A stretch of 64,000 bases of DNA from Bradyrhizobium sp. AUGA SZCCT0158. Lineage in GTDB: Bacteria > Pseudomonadota > Alphaproteobacteria > Rhizobiales > Xanthobacteraceae. Below the pieces are notes generated by a model, which saw only the letters and a program-made list of their open reading frames with translations, was not told the DNA's origin and ran no database searches. This document shows, piece after piece, positions 17,816-26,574 of this stretch. Each line of letters starts with the position of its first letter. The stretch's first letter is position 1. The DNA is taken from assembly GCF_018130065.1 (NCBI RefSeq), contig NZ_JAFCME010000004.1:308014-372013 (forward strand), read 5' to 3'. The position numbers were made by a program, and so were the translations under genes.

Positions 17816-18322
17816 TTACTGTTTCGACGCTGTCCACGTTCCGGAACAGCCGTCCGATCGCCTGAACGTTCCGGAGCCGCTGCGGCCCGAGAAACGGCCG
17901 GAGCTGCGCCAACTCAAACCCGAGACGGATCCGCCTGACGTCGTCGAGCCACTTGAACTGACCTGACCGGAACTCAATTCACCCGAGATCCTGCCGCCGC
18001 TGATCACGAACCGCTCGGTGCTGTTGCCGCAGCCTTGGGATTGGGCAACCCATGTGCCGTCGAAATTGCCACCACCACCGCCACCGCTCTTCCGCGAAGC
18101 GCGACGCGATTCCTCGGGTTCGGGCCTCGGTTTGCTGCGTCGTGCAGGTTTTTCGGTCTCAACCGCCCGCGGCGTCGTGCGCGATCCCGACAGCGATTTC
18201 TCGTCATTGCCGATGCTGCCGCCGGCACTGCCGGATTGCGCGAAGCTGGTCGTTCCGAACCCAACCGACATCAAAAGGCAGAGCACACCAACCTTGATCG
18301 AACGTTGAACAGCGTTTTGCAT
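17816..18322 (-). CDS. small secreted protein, paralogue B (168 aa)
   Basis: Tandem paralogue of the gene at 17239-17745, sharing MQNA at the start, SGSAGGSIGNDEKSLSGSR after the signal peptide, the Arg/Lys-rich linker, the FDG-W motif and the TWTASKQ end. The duplication includes the bases just before the ATG (TTGAA.GCACC). The C-terminal domain has diverged more than the N-terminal half, with Cys in QGCGN and DGCSG. It begins 33 bases after the caspase-like gene ends, so it is probably cotranscribed with it. Function unknown; a substrate, inhibitor or partner of the protease is a guess from position and from the basic cleavable-looking linker. Confidence 0.8.
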   Translation of the reverse strand: MQNAVQRSIKVGVLCLLMSVGFGTTSFAQSGSAGGSIGNDEKSLSGSRTTPRAVETEKPARRSKPRPEPEESRRASRKSGGGGGGNFDGTWVAQSQGCGNSTERFVISGGRISGELSSGQVSSSGSTTSGGSVSGLSWRSSGRFSGRSGSGTFRRSDGCSGTWTASKQ

Positions 18323-18355
18323 GAACCGGTGCTTTCAATGTCTCGAATGTAAAAT

Positions 18356-19714
18356 CTAGCGGCCGGATCCATCGGCGCAGACCGCACCGATGACGCGGCA
18401 AGACTTGCCAGCCTTGTTGCACTCGCCAAGCGCGGCCTCCTTGGCGCGCTGGACCGTGTCGCGCTGAACCAGCGAGTAAGAATTCCCCGAAATCGCAAAC
18501 GCGCCGCAGCGCGATCCATAGAAGCTGAGCTCGAGCGGACATTTGCTCGATCCGCAATTCTTGAGTGCATCGTCGACCGCCGCGCGCCGCGACGCGTGAT
18601 TCCAGGAGATGCCCCATTTGTTGCTGTCAGGGCCGTAGACGATCGAGCCCCAGGGCTTGAGATCGTCCATCTTGCGCAGCCGCGTCAGCACGCCCTCGGT
18701 GGCCTCACCGGTCGGCGTCATGCTGCTCTTGGCCTGAAACTGGCTGATCGCCAGCCGCATGCCGTTCTTGCTGTCGAGCGGCTCCGGATCGAAATTGAGC
18801 TCGTAGAGCCGGTCGCTCAATTCCCTGAGCAGCGCCACGTCCTTGATCGGGATCCGGTCGGGATCGGGGCGTAGCGTGCTGGAGAGCTGCGGCGCCGGTT
18901 GCGGTGCGACTGCGACTTGCGGCGAGGCGGGCGAACTCGGCGCGACAAAGTAAAACGTGCCGTCGATCGGCGAAGACGACACCCAGGGCTGCTGCGCGCC
19001 GCCGGTCTCGCGCTTCACCGCGAGGCCGACCTGGTTGAAGGTCTGGAAAATATCGAGGCCCGATTGCTTGATCGTCGCCGCCAGCGCCTTGGTGTAGGGG
19101 CTGTTGCCGCCGGTGCCGTCCTGCGCGACGTTGCCGGGCTGCGTCGCGTAGGAAATCAGCGTGCCTTCCGGCGCGCGCATCTGGGCGAGCCCGCCGTCGG
19201 AGGCGCGCAGGCCGCGCGCGCCGAACGGATTGTTACGGCAGGCATCGAGGATCACCATGTTGAGCCGCGTGCCCGAGCCCTGCATCTGGCGCAGCACGAG
19301 GTTGACGTCCACCATCTGGAAATCGACATCGGCCTCGCGCGTCGGATTGGCGCCGACTGGAACCAGATAGTTCGAACCCGCCACCTGAACGCCGTGGCCG
19401 GCGTAGTAGAACAGCGCGACATCGGCGCCCTGGACCTGGCGGCCGAAATTCTGCACGGCAGTGTCCATGGCCGATTTGTCGAGATCGAGCTGGGCGCGGC
19501 CGCCGACCAGGGTAAAACCGAGACCGGCGAGCGTGTTTGCCATCAGCGCCGCGTCGTTGCGGGGATTGTCGAGCCGGGGAACGTTTTGATAGGCGGAGTT
19601 GCCCACGACCAGCGCGATACGTTTCTCGGCAGCGGCGGGCGCGGTTGACATCAGCGACAGCAGAATCGCCAACGCTGCAAACGCCCAGACTTTGCCGTCG
19701 AAAGCCCCGCGCAT
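18356..19714 (-). CDS. secreted caspase-like (C14) protease with DUF4189 domain
   Basis: A signal peptide (about 1-30, ending APAAAE) is followed by the caspase p20-like fold. It has KRIALVVGNSAYQNVPRLDNPRNDA, the catalytic His in FYYAGHGVQ (about 107) and Cys in ILDACRNNPF (about 160). A Pro-rich stretch (about 260-290) and a peptidoglycan-binding-like helical segment come next. The C-terminal DUF4189 domain has several Cys (about 365-452: GSIVYGPDSNKWGISWNH...CGAFAIS). Bacterial members usually cut after Arg or Lys. The ATG at 19714 is preferred to a TTG two codons earlier. Substrate unknown; two small paired secreted proteins follow downstream. Confidence 0.88.
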   Translation of the reverse strand: MRGAFDGKVWAFAALAILLSLMSTAPAAAEKRIALVVGNSAYQNVPRLDNPRNDAALMANTLAGLGFTLVGGRAQLDLDKSAMDTAVQNFGRQVQGADVALFYYAGHGVQVAGSNYLVPVGANPTREADVDFQMVDVNLVLRQMQGSGTRLNMVILDACRNNPFGARGLRASDGGLAQMRAPEGTLISYATQPGNVAQDGTGGNSPYTKALAATIKQSGLDIFQTFNQVGLAVKRETGGAQQPWVSSSPIDGTFYFVAPSSPASPQVAVAPQPAPQLSSTLRPDPDRIPIKDVALLRELSDRLYELNFDPEPLDSKNGMRLAISQFQAKSSMTPTGEATEGVLTRLRKMDDLKPWGSIVYGPDSNKWGISWNHASRRAAVDDALKNCGSSKCPLELSFYGSRCGAFAISGNSYSLVQRDTVQRAKEAALGECNKAGKSCRVIGAVCADGSGR

Positions 19715-19862
19715 TTCCAATAATTCCCCGCAATATGCCGGCAGGATACCAGCCTGCGTGGCCCGGGAAAAGCGGGCCGGATGTCCGATCGGTGCGGCGT
19801 AATGTTTCGACAGCGTCGCTGCGCGGTGCGGTGCGTCGCTGCAGGGCCGAGGCGTGACGCCG

Positions 19863-19890
19863 GTCAGGCTTTGTGGCAGTTTCGCCTGAC
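19863..19890. promoter_or_regulatory. inverted repeat upstream of tannase-like gene
   Basis: GTCAGGC (19863-19869) and GCCTGAC (19884-19890) form a perfect 7-base inverted repeat with a 14-base gap. It lies in the 210-base space between the divergent caspase and esterase genes, 35 bases before the esterase start. It may be an operator; nothing identifies the binding protein. Confidence 0.3.
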
Positions 19891-19924
19891 AGGACCCAAA
19901 AAGTGAAGTCCGCGGGGGGGTCGC

Positions 19925-21601
19925 ATGATCACGAAGTTCGCCGCATCGCGCGCAATCACGACGACGGTATTTCTATCCGGCCTCATCGCACTGCCAGCCT
20001 TGGCCGCTGCGGCCGAGCGGCCTCTCGGCGCCGACCCGGTCGCGGCATGCGCCGCATTGTCGGGTGCGGGCAGCGGTGCGATCAAGGTCGACGCGGCCGC
20101 GCTGACCGAGCCGAAGCCGCTGACCGTCGCGCCGGGCGGACCAACCCCCGCCGCCCGCATCAGTCCCGCGACCCCGCAATTCTGCCGCGTGCTGGGTCAT
20201 ATCGATCCGACCGATCCGAAGGCGCCGCCGATCCGCTTTCAGCTCAATCTGCCGCTGCAATGGAACGGCCGCTCGGTGCAGTATGGCGGCGGCGGATTCA
20301 ACGGCGTGTTGATCACCGCCCTCAGCCTGCCGCCGGCCGCCCCGTTCGACAGCGCCTCGCCGCTGGCGCGGGGGTTTGCGACCTACGGCACTGACTCCGG
20401 TCACGAGACCAAGCCGGGCGAACCGCCTCAGCTGTTTGCTGCGAACGACGAGGCCTTCGTCAATTTTGCACATGCCTCCTACAAGAAAGTGCGCGACGCT
20501 GCCGCCATGCTGATGGAGCGGGCCTACGGCGCGAAGCCCGAGCGGATGTATTTCGTCGGCAGTTCGGAAGGCGGACGCGAGGGCCTCACGATGGCGCAGC
20601 GTTATCCCGCAGATTTCGACGGCATCTTCGCCCGCGTTCCCGTAATTAACTGGGTCGGGCTGCAGCATGCCGGCACCCGCGCCGGCCTTGCGACGATGGG
20701 CGAGGGCTGGATTCGCCCGGCGCAGGTCAAGCTTGTGCACGACGCGGTGCTCGCGGCCTGCGATGCGCAGGACGGCGTCGCCGACGCCCTGGTGGGAGAT
20801 GCGGTCGGCTGCAAGGCGCGCTTCGACCCGGCGAAACTGCTCTGCGCCAGCGGGGCTGGCGGCGACACGTGCCTCAGCGAAGCGCAGGTCAACGCCATTC
20901 GCACGCTGCTTGCACCCTATAAATTCCCGTTCGCGCTCGCCAACGGCATCACCGAATATCCGGGCTGGGGCGTTTCCGGCGAAGCGACGAAATCCTACGG
21001 CCCGACCGGCGGATGGAGTGCGTGGTGGCTGGGCTCCGCGCCTCCGGCGTTGCCACCGGTGCCCGCCAACGGCATCGCCTGGGTCTACGGTGCAGGCGGC
21101 ATCGCGCACATCTTCGCGCGCGATCCGAATTTCGATGTCCGCAAATACCGGGTGGAGGATTTCGCCGAGCGGGTGCGCGAGGTTTCCGCGCTGATGGATT
21201 CGACCAATCCTGACCTCAGCGCGTTCAAGACCCGTGGCGGCAAGCTCATCATGCTCGAATACATGGCCGACTACGCGCAGAGCCCCTACGCGGGGATCGG
21301 CTATTTCGAACAGGTGCAGAAGCGGATGGGTGAGGCGGCGACCGCCGAATTCGTCCGCCTCTATGCCGCGCCCGGTGTCGATCACGTCGGCAGCGGCGCA
21401 CCGTCGAGCGTCGACATGCTGTCGGTTCTCGTCGATTGGGTGGAGCAGGGCCGCGCGCCTGGCGATCTCGTCGTCGTCGAACAGCAGCCCGCGCTGCCGA
21501 TCACCGTCGATCGCTCACTGCCGCTGTGCCAATGGCCGGCCTGGCCGCAATACAAGGCGGGCGATTCCAAGAGCGCAGCCAGCTTCGTCTGCGCGCGGTG
21601 A
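19925..21601 (+). CDS. tannase/feruloyl esterase family hydrolase
   Basis: Secreted ester hydrolase, probably acting on plant phenolic esters such as galloyl or feruloyl groups. A signal peptide ends near LPALAAAAE (about residue 30). The tannase fold shows RFQLNLPLQWNGRSVQYGGGG, the nucleophile elbow GSSEGGREGL (Ser about 199), the calcium/Cys region LCASGAGGDTCLSEAQ, and the catalytic His near PGVDHVGSG (about 487). Length 558 aa is usual. A G-run precedes the ATG. Stand-alone gene. The exact ester is not predictable. Confidence 0.9.
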   Translation: MITKFAASRAITTTVFLSGLIALPALAAAAERPLGADPVAACAALSGAGSGAIKVDAAALTEPKPLTVAPGGPTPAARISPATPQFCRVLGHIDPTDPKAPPIRFQLNLPLQWNGRSVQYGGGGFNGVLITALSLPPAAPFDSASPLARGFATYGTDSGHETKPGEPPQLFAANDEAFVNFAHASYKKVRDAAAMLMERAYGAKPERMYFVGSSEGGREGLTMAQRYPADFDGIFARVPVINWVGLQHAGTRAGLATMGEGWIRPAQVKLVHDAVLAACDAQDGVADALVGDAVGCKARFDPAKLLCASGAGGDTCLSEAQVNAIRTLLAPYKFPFALANGITEYPGWGVSGEATKSYGPTGGWSAWWLGSAPPALPPVPANGIAWVYGAGGIAHIFARDPNFDVRKYRVEDFAERVREVSALMDSTNPDLSAFKTRGGKLIMLEYMADYAQSPYAGIGYFEQVQKRMGEAATAEFVRLYAAPGVDHVGSGAPSSVDMLSVLVDWVEQGRAPGDLVVVEQQPALPITVDRSLPLCQWPAWPQYKAGDSKSAASFVCAR

Positions 21602-21637
21602 TGCGGGCGGTCTCGATCCGATCTGGAGGCGGGTGCT

Positions 21638-22192
21638 CTAACTGTCTCGCCGTCGGTTCGCGGTGCCGGCGGCGAAAGCTGCGAGCAACGCCTTTCCCTG
21701 CGGCCAGTTCTCAAGCTTGCTGGTCTCGTTGATGTGTCCGAGTTGTCCGACCTCAACGATACCGCATCCCCACTGGTTCGCTCTCTCTCGGGCATATTCG
21801 ACCGGGCCATACGGGTCGTCCGCGCTCGCGACGATGAGTGAGGGAAACCTGAATTCCGTCCGCGGCGGATTGGCAAAACTGGCGGCCTCGACGGGGAAGG
21901 CCTGCGCTTCCGGGTTCGGAACCGCCACGAGGAAAGCGCCAGCTACAGGCGTCGTTGAAACTTGCTGCCAATGCGCCACCAAGAGGCACCCCAGGCTGTG
22001 AGCGATGAGAAGCGGCGCCTGCCGGGCTGCACCCACCGCGCGATCAAGCGCCGCGATCCAGTCATCGAGTTCAGGCTGATTCCAGTCCGAGGGTTGAAGG
22101 CGGTGCCATCGCGGGTTTGCGTCTTCCCAGCGGGTTTGCCAGTGCAACTCACCCGATCCTCCGATTCCCGGCACCATAATGATCTCAACCAT
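21638..22192 (-). CDS. RBBP9/YdeN-type alpha/beta hydrolase
   Basis: Small cytosolic serine hydrolase (184 aa) starting MVEIIMVPGIGGSGELHWQ; longer in-frame upstream sequence is not needed. The nucleophile is in IAHSLGCLL (Ser about 71), the acid in ASADDPYGP, and the His in GQLGHINETS, the usual RBBP9 triad. Substrate unknown. It faces an Lrp/AsnC regulator across 111 bases, which may control it. Codon use is somewhat less GC-biased than the housekeeping blocks. Confidence 0.88.
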   Translation of the reverse strand: MVEIIMVPGIGGSGELHWQTRWEDANPRWHRLQPSDWNQPELDDWIAALDRAVGAARQAPLLIAHSLGCLLVAHWQQVSTTPVAGAFLVAVPNPEAQAFPVEAASFANPPRTEFRFPSLIVASADDPYGPVEYARERANQWGCGIVEVGQLGHINETSKLENWPQGKALLAAFAAGTANRRRDS

Positions 22193-22303
22193 GTCCGCTC
22201 CGTTATCCCTTGTGACGGGACAAAGTTGACGTCTTCCGTTGCGATCGGGAATGGGAAATGATCGGAAAAGAAGCGTGCGCACCGATGGATTTAAGGTTCA
22301 CCC

Positions 22304-22786
22304 ATGTCATCCCGAGAAAACAACGTCGTAGCCCTCGATCCCACAGACATCGCGATCATCGAAGCCATGCAGGAGGATGGACGTATCGCGATGTCAGAGC
22401 TTGGCCGGAGGGTCGGACTTTCTCAGCCCGCGACGTCCGAACGGGTCAAGCGACTGGAGGAGCGCGGCGTCATTACCGGCTATGGCGCTCGAATTAACCC
22501 TGCCGCGCTGGGCCTCCGAATGATGGCCGTAATCCGCGTGCGCACGACCCACGAACATATTCAATCCTGCCTGAAGCAGTTCTCCGAAATGCCTCACGTC
22601 CTGGAGGTGCTGCGACTGACCGGAGAGGATTGTTTCATCCTCAAGGTTTTCGTGCCGTCCCCGCAACAACTGGAAACGATCGTGGACGCTGTGGCCAGGC
22701 ACGGCGCTGTGACGACGTCGCTGGTGTTGCGCAGCGAGCAGCCCAAGCCGATCGGTCGCAAGTTGATTCAGCTCGCCGGTGCGTGA
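22304..22786 (+). CDS. Lrp/AsnC family transcriptional regulator
   Basis: A 160-residue regulator. The N-terminal winged helix (LDPTDIAIIEAMQEDGRIAMSELGRRVGLSQPATSERVKRLEERGVITGY, about 11-60) is complete, followed by the ligand-binding RAM/ACT-like domain (about 70-150). Lrp proteins sense amino acids and often control a divergent gene. Here that would be the RBBP9-type hydrolase, 111 bases away on the other strand. The effector cannot be read from sequence. Confidence 0.93.
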   Translation: MSSRENNVVALDPTDIAIIEAMQEDGRIAMSELGRRVGLSQPATSERVKRLEERGVITGYGARINPAALGLRMMAVIRVRTTHEHIQSCLKQFSEMPHVLEVLRLTGEDCFILKVFVPSPQQLETIVDAVARHGAVTTSLVLRSEQPKPIGRKLIQLAGA

Positions 22787-22885
22787 CGACTTGTCTTTCA
22801 GTCGTCATGTCTACGGTGACAGTGCACTCGGACGCATCGCAGCAATTCGCAAGATCATGCGCTCATGGTGCACGACCGGACGATT

Positions 22886-23110
22886 TCATCCGCGGCCGAT
22901 AGTCTCGAGCGGAGTGCGGTAGAGCTCGTTGCTGTCCCCGTCAGTAACGCGCACGGCACATCCTGTCGAACACAGCTCGGGACGAACGATGCAAAGCTCG
23001 TTCGCGAGGCTATCTGCTTTATCGATCGCGTAATCTGTGTTCTCGAGGATCATGCCGCCCTGGTTTTTAAACTCAGCACCGACGACGAGATCAAAATTGA
23101 AGTATGGCAT
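22886..23110 (-). CDS. DUF6894-like small protein
   Basis: A 74-residue protein beginning MPYFNFDLVVGAEFKNQGGMILENTDYAIDKADSLANEL. This pattern, a short beta-hairpin FDL..G followed by a Glu-rich strand and a helix, is that of the DUF6894 proteins common in Bradyrhizobium. Function unknown. The GC content is lower than that of neighbouring genes. No operon partner. Confidence 0.7.
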   Translation of the reverse strand: MPYFNFDLVVGAEFKNQGGMILENTDYAIDKADSLANELCIVRPELCSTGCAVRVTDGDSNELYRTPLETIGRG

Positions 23111-23566
23111 TAGAGCCCCCTGCCAAATTCCAACTGCATGGAATCTAACCTGAGTCCGCTTGGTTCCATCATTACAATTCCGCGCGCGACATCTGATTGC
23201 GGTCGTCTGTTGCGTTTCGGTATCGCGACCGCATCATCGCGTGCACATCGACGAGGCACCTGCGGGTCGCTCGGCTGCAGCATGCTGCCCATGAAGATCG
23301 ATCTCGATTCGAAAACGCGCAGCACCTTCAAGCGATGGCAAGCGCAAGCGGCCTAGGATACCTTGCTTGACCTCAAGCCTGTTATTCAACGACCGGACAA
23401 GATTCGCTTTGGCTGGTTGAATAGAGGAAGAAAGATCAGGAGTAACACCGCCAACGATTCCGTGGAACTACGGTGACGGTGCAACTAACTTACCGGTAAT
23501 GCCTCGGAAGACGCGACAGCGTCGCTGTTGCCGCAATTCATGGCAACGCTGCGCGCCTGCATCGCC
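23111..23566. other. 455-base space without a convincing gene
   Basis: Short open frames occur on both strands (for example 23138-23356 plus and 23110-23331 minus), but they have no family features, poor codon bias and no good ribosome binding sites. No hairpin terminator or repeat stands out. It may be decayed sequence downstream of the alcohol dehydrogenase. Confidence 0.5.
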
Positions 23567-24625
23567 TCAGTTCTTCAGAACGATACGCCCGACCACCTTG
23601 CCGGCGCGCAACTCGTCGATCCATTTCTGGACGTCGGTCATCGGTTCTTCCTTCATCGGCGTCGGCTTGATCTTGCCGGCGCGCGCCAGCGCCATCAATT
23701 CCTTGCCCTCGGCCAGGGTGCCCACCATGAATCCTTCGATGGTCATGCGCTTGTAGACCCATTGCACCATCGGCAGGCTGAAATTTCCGCCCATCAGGCC
23801 GGAGACCACGATCTTGCCGCCGCGCGCCACGACCGAGACCGCAAAGGCCATCGATTTTTCATTGCCGGCAAAGTCGACGATCTCGTCGAAGCCGCCCTCG
23901 GTCTCCTTGATCATGCGCTTGACCACGTCGGGCTCTGCCGGGTCGTAAGCGACAGCGGCGCCATTTTTCAAGGCGCTCTCGCGCGCAGCCGAGCTTAAAT
24001 CCGCTACCGCGATCTTCTGCGTGAACATCGCCTGCGCGAATGACAGTCCCATCATGCCGACGCCGCCGAGCCCGATCAGCAGCAGATTGCGCTGCCGCGG
24101 ACGATCGACCAGGCGCTTGAGCGCGCCATAGGCGGTGACGCCGGAGCACATCAGCGTCGCGGCCTGGTTGACCGGCAGCGGATCGTAATCCAGCAAATAT
24201 TTCGCGTCGGGCACCAGCACGTGGCTGGCAAAGCCGCCGTCGATGGAGACGCCGAGGAAACGCTGCTTGACGCAGAGGTTCTCGTCGCCGTTCGCGCAGT
24301 CGCGGCACTGGCCGCAACCGATCCAGGGAAATACCGCCTGCTTCTTTCCGATCAGGGCCTTCGGCGCATCGGGGCCGACTTCCTCGACGACGCCGGCAAT
24401 CTCATGGCCGAGCGTGAACGGCAGCGTCATGCCGCGCGTGGTATCGAGCCTCTTGCCGCCGCCGAGATCGGCGTAGCCGTCCTGGATATGCAGGTCCGAG
24501 TGGCACAGCCCGCAACGTTCGATGCGGACCAGGACTTCGTTGCCTTGAGGCTTGGGCGTGTCGACGATGGTTTCGCACAGGGGCGCATCGAATTTGACCA
24601 GCGATTGGCGACGCATCAGCGCCAT
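23567..24625 (-). CDS. zinc-dependent alcohol dehydrogenase
   Basis: Medium-chain, NAD(P)-dependent dehydrogenase of 352 aa. Catalytic zinc ligands lie in CGLCHSDLHIQDG (Cys about 38) and GHEIAG. The structural zinc loop is CGQCRDCANGDENLC (about 103-117), and the cofactor motif is GLGGVGMMG (about 185). A GAGGAG site precedes the ATG. It follows rsmA by 12 bases on the same strand, so it may be read from the lpt-rsmA transcript, although its function (alcohol or cyclic hydroxyacyl oxidation) is unrelated. Substrate not predictable. Confidence 0.92.
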   Translation of the reverse strand: MALMRRQSLVKFDAPLCETIVDTPKPQGNEVLVRIERCGLCHSDLHIQDGYADLGGGKRLDTTRGMTLPFTLGHEIAGVVEEVGPDAPKALIGKKQAVFPWIGCGQCRDCANGDENLCVKQRFLGVSIDGGFASHVLVPDAKYLLDYDPLPVNQAATLMCSGVTAYGALKRLVDRPRQRNLLLIGLGGVGMMGLSFAQAMFTQKIAVADLSSAARESALKNGAAVAYDPAEPDVVKRMIKETEGGFDEIVDFAGNEKSMAFAVSVVARGGKIVVSGLMGGNFSLPMVQWVYKRMTIEGFMVGTLAEGKELMALARAGKIKPTPMKEEPMTDVQKWIDELRAGKVVGRIVLKN

Positions 24626-24637
24626 GGCATTTTCTCC

Positions 24638-25504
24638 TCAGGGAACGTTTGATTTGGTGGTTCGTATATTGGTCAATTCACGGGCCATGGCAACAAAGCC
24701 GGATACCGGGATCGTCTCGGCGCGCCGGGTCGCATCGACGCCGGCGGCGGCGGCCAGCCGGGCCGGATCGACCGAGAGCGATTTGAGGCTCTGGCGCAGC
24801 ATTTTCCGGCGCTGGCCGAAGGCTGCAGCTGCCACCTGCTCGAGCGCGCGGCGGTCGCACGGCTCCGGCGCGCCGCGCGGCACCAGCCGCACCACCGACG
24901 ACGTAACCTTGGGCTGCGGCACGAAGGCGGCCGGCGATATGTCGAACAGGATCTTGGTCTCGGCGCGCCAGTTGGCCAGCACGGCGAGCCGTCCATAGGC
25001 CTCGTCGTCTTCTTTCGCGACGATCCGCTCGGCGACCTCGCGCTGAAACATCAGCACCATCATGTCATACCAGGGCGGCCACGGTTCAATCGAGAGCCAG
25101 TCCACCAATAATTGCGTGGCGATGTTGTAGGGCAGGTTGGCGACGATCTTGGCTGGCTCGCCGCCGAGCAGGGGGCGGGGATCGAAATGCTGCGCGTCGG
25201 CATGCACGATCTCCAGCCGTCCCGGGTAGCGCCTGGCGATATAGTCGAGCGGAGCAAGCGCGCGTTCGTCGCGCTCGACCGCGATGACGCGCCGCGCGCC
25301 CAGTGCCAGCAACGCGCGCGTCAGCCCGCCGGGGCCGGGGCCTACCTCGATGATGGTGGCGCCCTCGAGCGGACCCGCGGCGCGCGCGATCCGTGCTGTG
25401 AGGTTGAGGTCGAGCAGAAAATTCTGGCCGAGCGATTTGCGGGCCGACAGGGAGTGTTCGCGGATGACGTCGCGCAGCGGCGGCAGATCGTCGATCGCGC
25501 TCAT
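24638..25504 (-). CDS. rsmA: 16S rRNA dimethyladenosine transferase
   Basis: Dimethylates two adjacent adenosines in the 3' hairpin of 16S rRNA during 30S assembly. SAM motifs are [10 protein letters not shown] (about 23), [14 protein letters not shown] (about 53) and the catalytic [11 protein letters not shown] (about 123). Length 288 aa is typical. Its start overlaps the end of pdxA by four bases, an arrangement widely conserved in proteobacteria. Loss of this enzyme gives kasugamycin resistance in other bacteria. Confidence 0.97.
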   Translation of the reverse strand: MSAIDDLPPLRDVIREHSLSARKSLGQNFLLDLNLTARIARAAGPLEGATIIEVGPGPGGLTRALLALGARRVIAVERDERALAPLDYIARRYPGRLEIVHADAQHFDPRPLLGGEPAKIVANLPYNIATQLLVDWLSIEPWPPWYDMMVLMFQREVAERIVAKEDDEAYGRLAVLANWRAETKILFDISPAAFVPQPKVTSSVVRLVPRGAPEPCDRRALEQVAAAAFGQRRKMLRQSLKSLSVDPARLAAAAGVDATRRAETIPVSGFVAMARELTNIRTTKSNVP

Positions 25505-26571
25505 TCAGGGGTGGAGCCTTTTTGATTTGACGCGTTTTCTTGACGCGAACCGGTATCCACTTCGCTGGAAAACGCTCTGGCCGCCGCCATGCGTGCGGCG
25601 AGCCGCAACGCCGCGACGAGGCTCGACGGATTGGCGCGGCCGGTGCCGGCGATGTCGAACGCGGTGCCGTGATCGGGCGAGGTGCGGATAAACGGCAATC
25701 CCAGCGTGACGTTGACGGCGTCCTCGAACGCGATGGTCTTGATCGGGATCAGCGCCTGATCGTGATACATGCAGATCGCGCAGTCGTAGGTTTTCCGCGC
25801 GGCTTCGTGAAACATGGTGTCGGCGGGCAACGGCCCCCGGACCTCGATGCCGTCGCGCCGCAGGATGTCGATGGCCGGCGCCACCACCTCGATGTCTTCC
25901 ATGCCGAGCGAGCCGTCTTCGCCGGCATGCGGATTGAGGCCTGATACGGCCAGACGCGGGCTGGCGAGGCCAAAGCGGGCTTTCAGGTCGGCCACCGCGA
26001 TGCGGGCCGTCGTCACGATCAGATCGGTCGAAAGCTGCGCGAGCGCGTCGCGCACCGATAGATGGATCGTCACCGGCACCACCGCGAGCGCCGGCGACCA
26101 CAGCATCATTACCGGCTGCGGTGCCGCCCCGCCATTGGCGGCAAGCTCGGCGAGAAATTCGGTATGGCCGGGATGACGGAAGCCGGCGCGGTACAGCACG
26201 CTCTTGGCGATCGGGTTGGTGACAACGGCGCTGGCCCGTCCGGCCCGGACATGGTCGACGGCCTGACGGATGGAAGCGAGTGCGGCGCTTGCGCTGGTGC
26301 TGTCCGGCCGGCCCGGCGCCGCGGTTGCGACTTCGCCCGTCGCCACGACAGGCAATGCGCTGCCAAAAGCTGTGGCCGCATCCTCCGGACTGGTGTCCGC
26401 AAGTTCGATTTTCAATCCGAGAATCTTCGCCCGCTCGGCGAAGCAGTTGCGATCGCCGAGCAGATAGAACGGCGGCAGGCCGAGTTCGTTACGCCGGAGC
26501 CACGCTGCAATGGCGATGTCGGGACCGATGCCCGCAGGCTCGCCGGATGTCAGCGCGAGGGGCTTTGCCAT
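25501..26571 (-). CDS. pdxA: 4-hydroxythreonine-4-phosphate dehydrogenase
   Basis: NAD-dependent oxidation step in the DXP-dependent pathway to pyridoxal phosphate. The protein (356 aa) begins [19 protein letters not shown] and has the metal-binding and substrate residues in the conserved [21 protein letters not shown] and [14 protein letters not shown] segments. It lies between surA and rsmA, with a 4-base overlap on rsmA and three bases after surA, so it is part of the lpt-surA-pdxA-rsmA operon. Confidence 0.97.
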   Translation of the reverse strand: MAKPLALTSGEPAGIGPDIAIAAWLRRNELGLPPFYLLGDRNCFAERAKILGLKIELADTSPEDAATAFGSALPVVATGEVATAAPGRPDSTSASAALASIRQAVDHVRAGRASAVVTNPIAKSVLYRAGFRHPGHTEFLAELAANGGAAPQPVMMLWSPALAVVPVTIHLSVRDALAQLSTDLIVTTARIAVADLKARFGLASPRLAVSGLNPHAGEDGSLGMEDIEVVAPAIDILRRDGIEVRGPLPADTMFHEAARKTYDCAICMYHDQALIPIKTIAFEDAVNVTLGLPFIRTSPDHGTAFDIAGTGRANPSSLVAALRLAARMAAARAFSSEVDTGSRQENASNQKGSTPE

Positions 26572-26574
26572 GCA

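Noticed and set aside
23138..23356. 72-residue plus-strand frame
   Set aside because: No ribosome binding site, no recognisable motif, poor codon bias.
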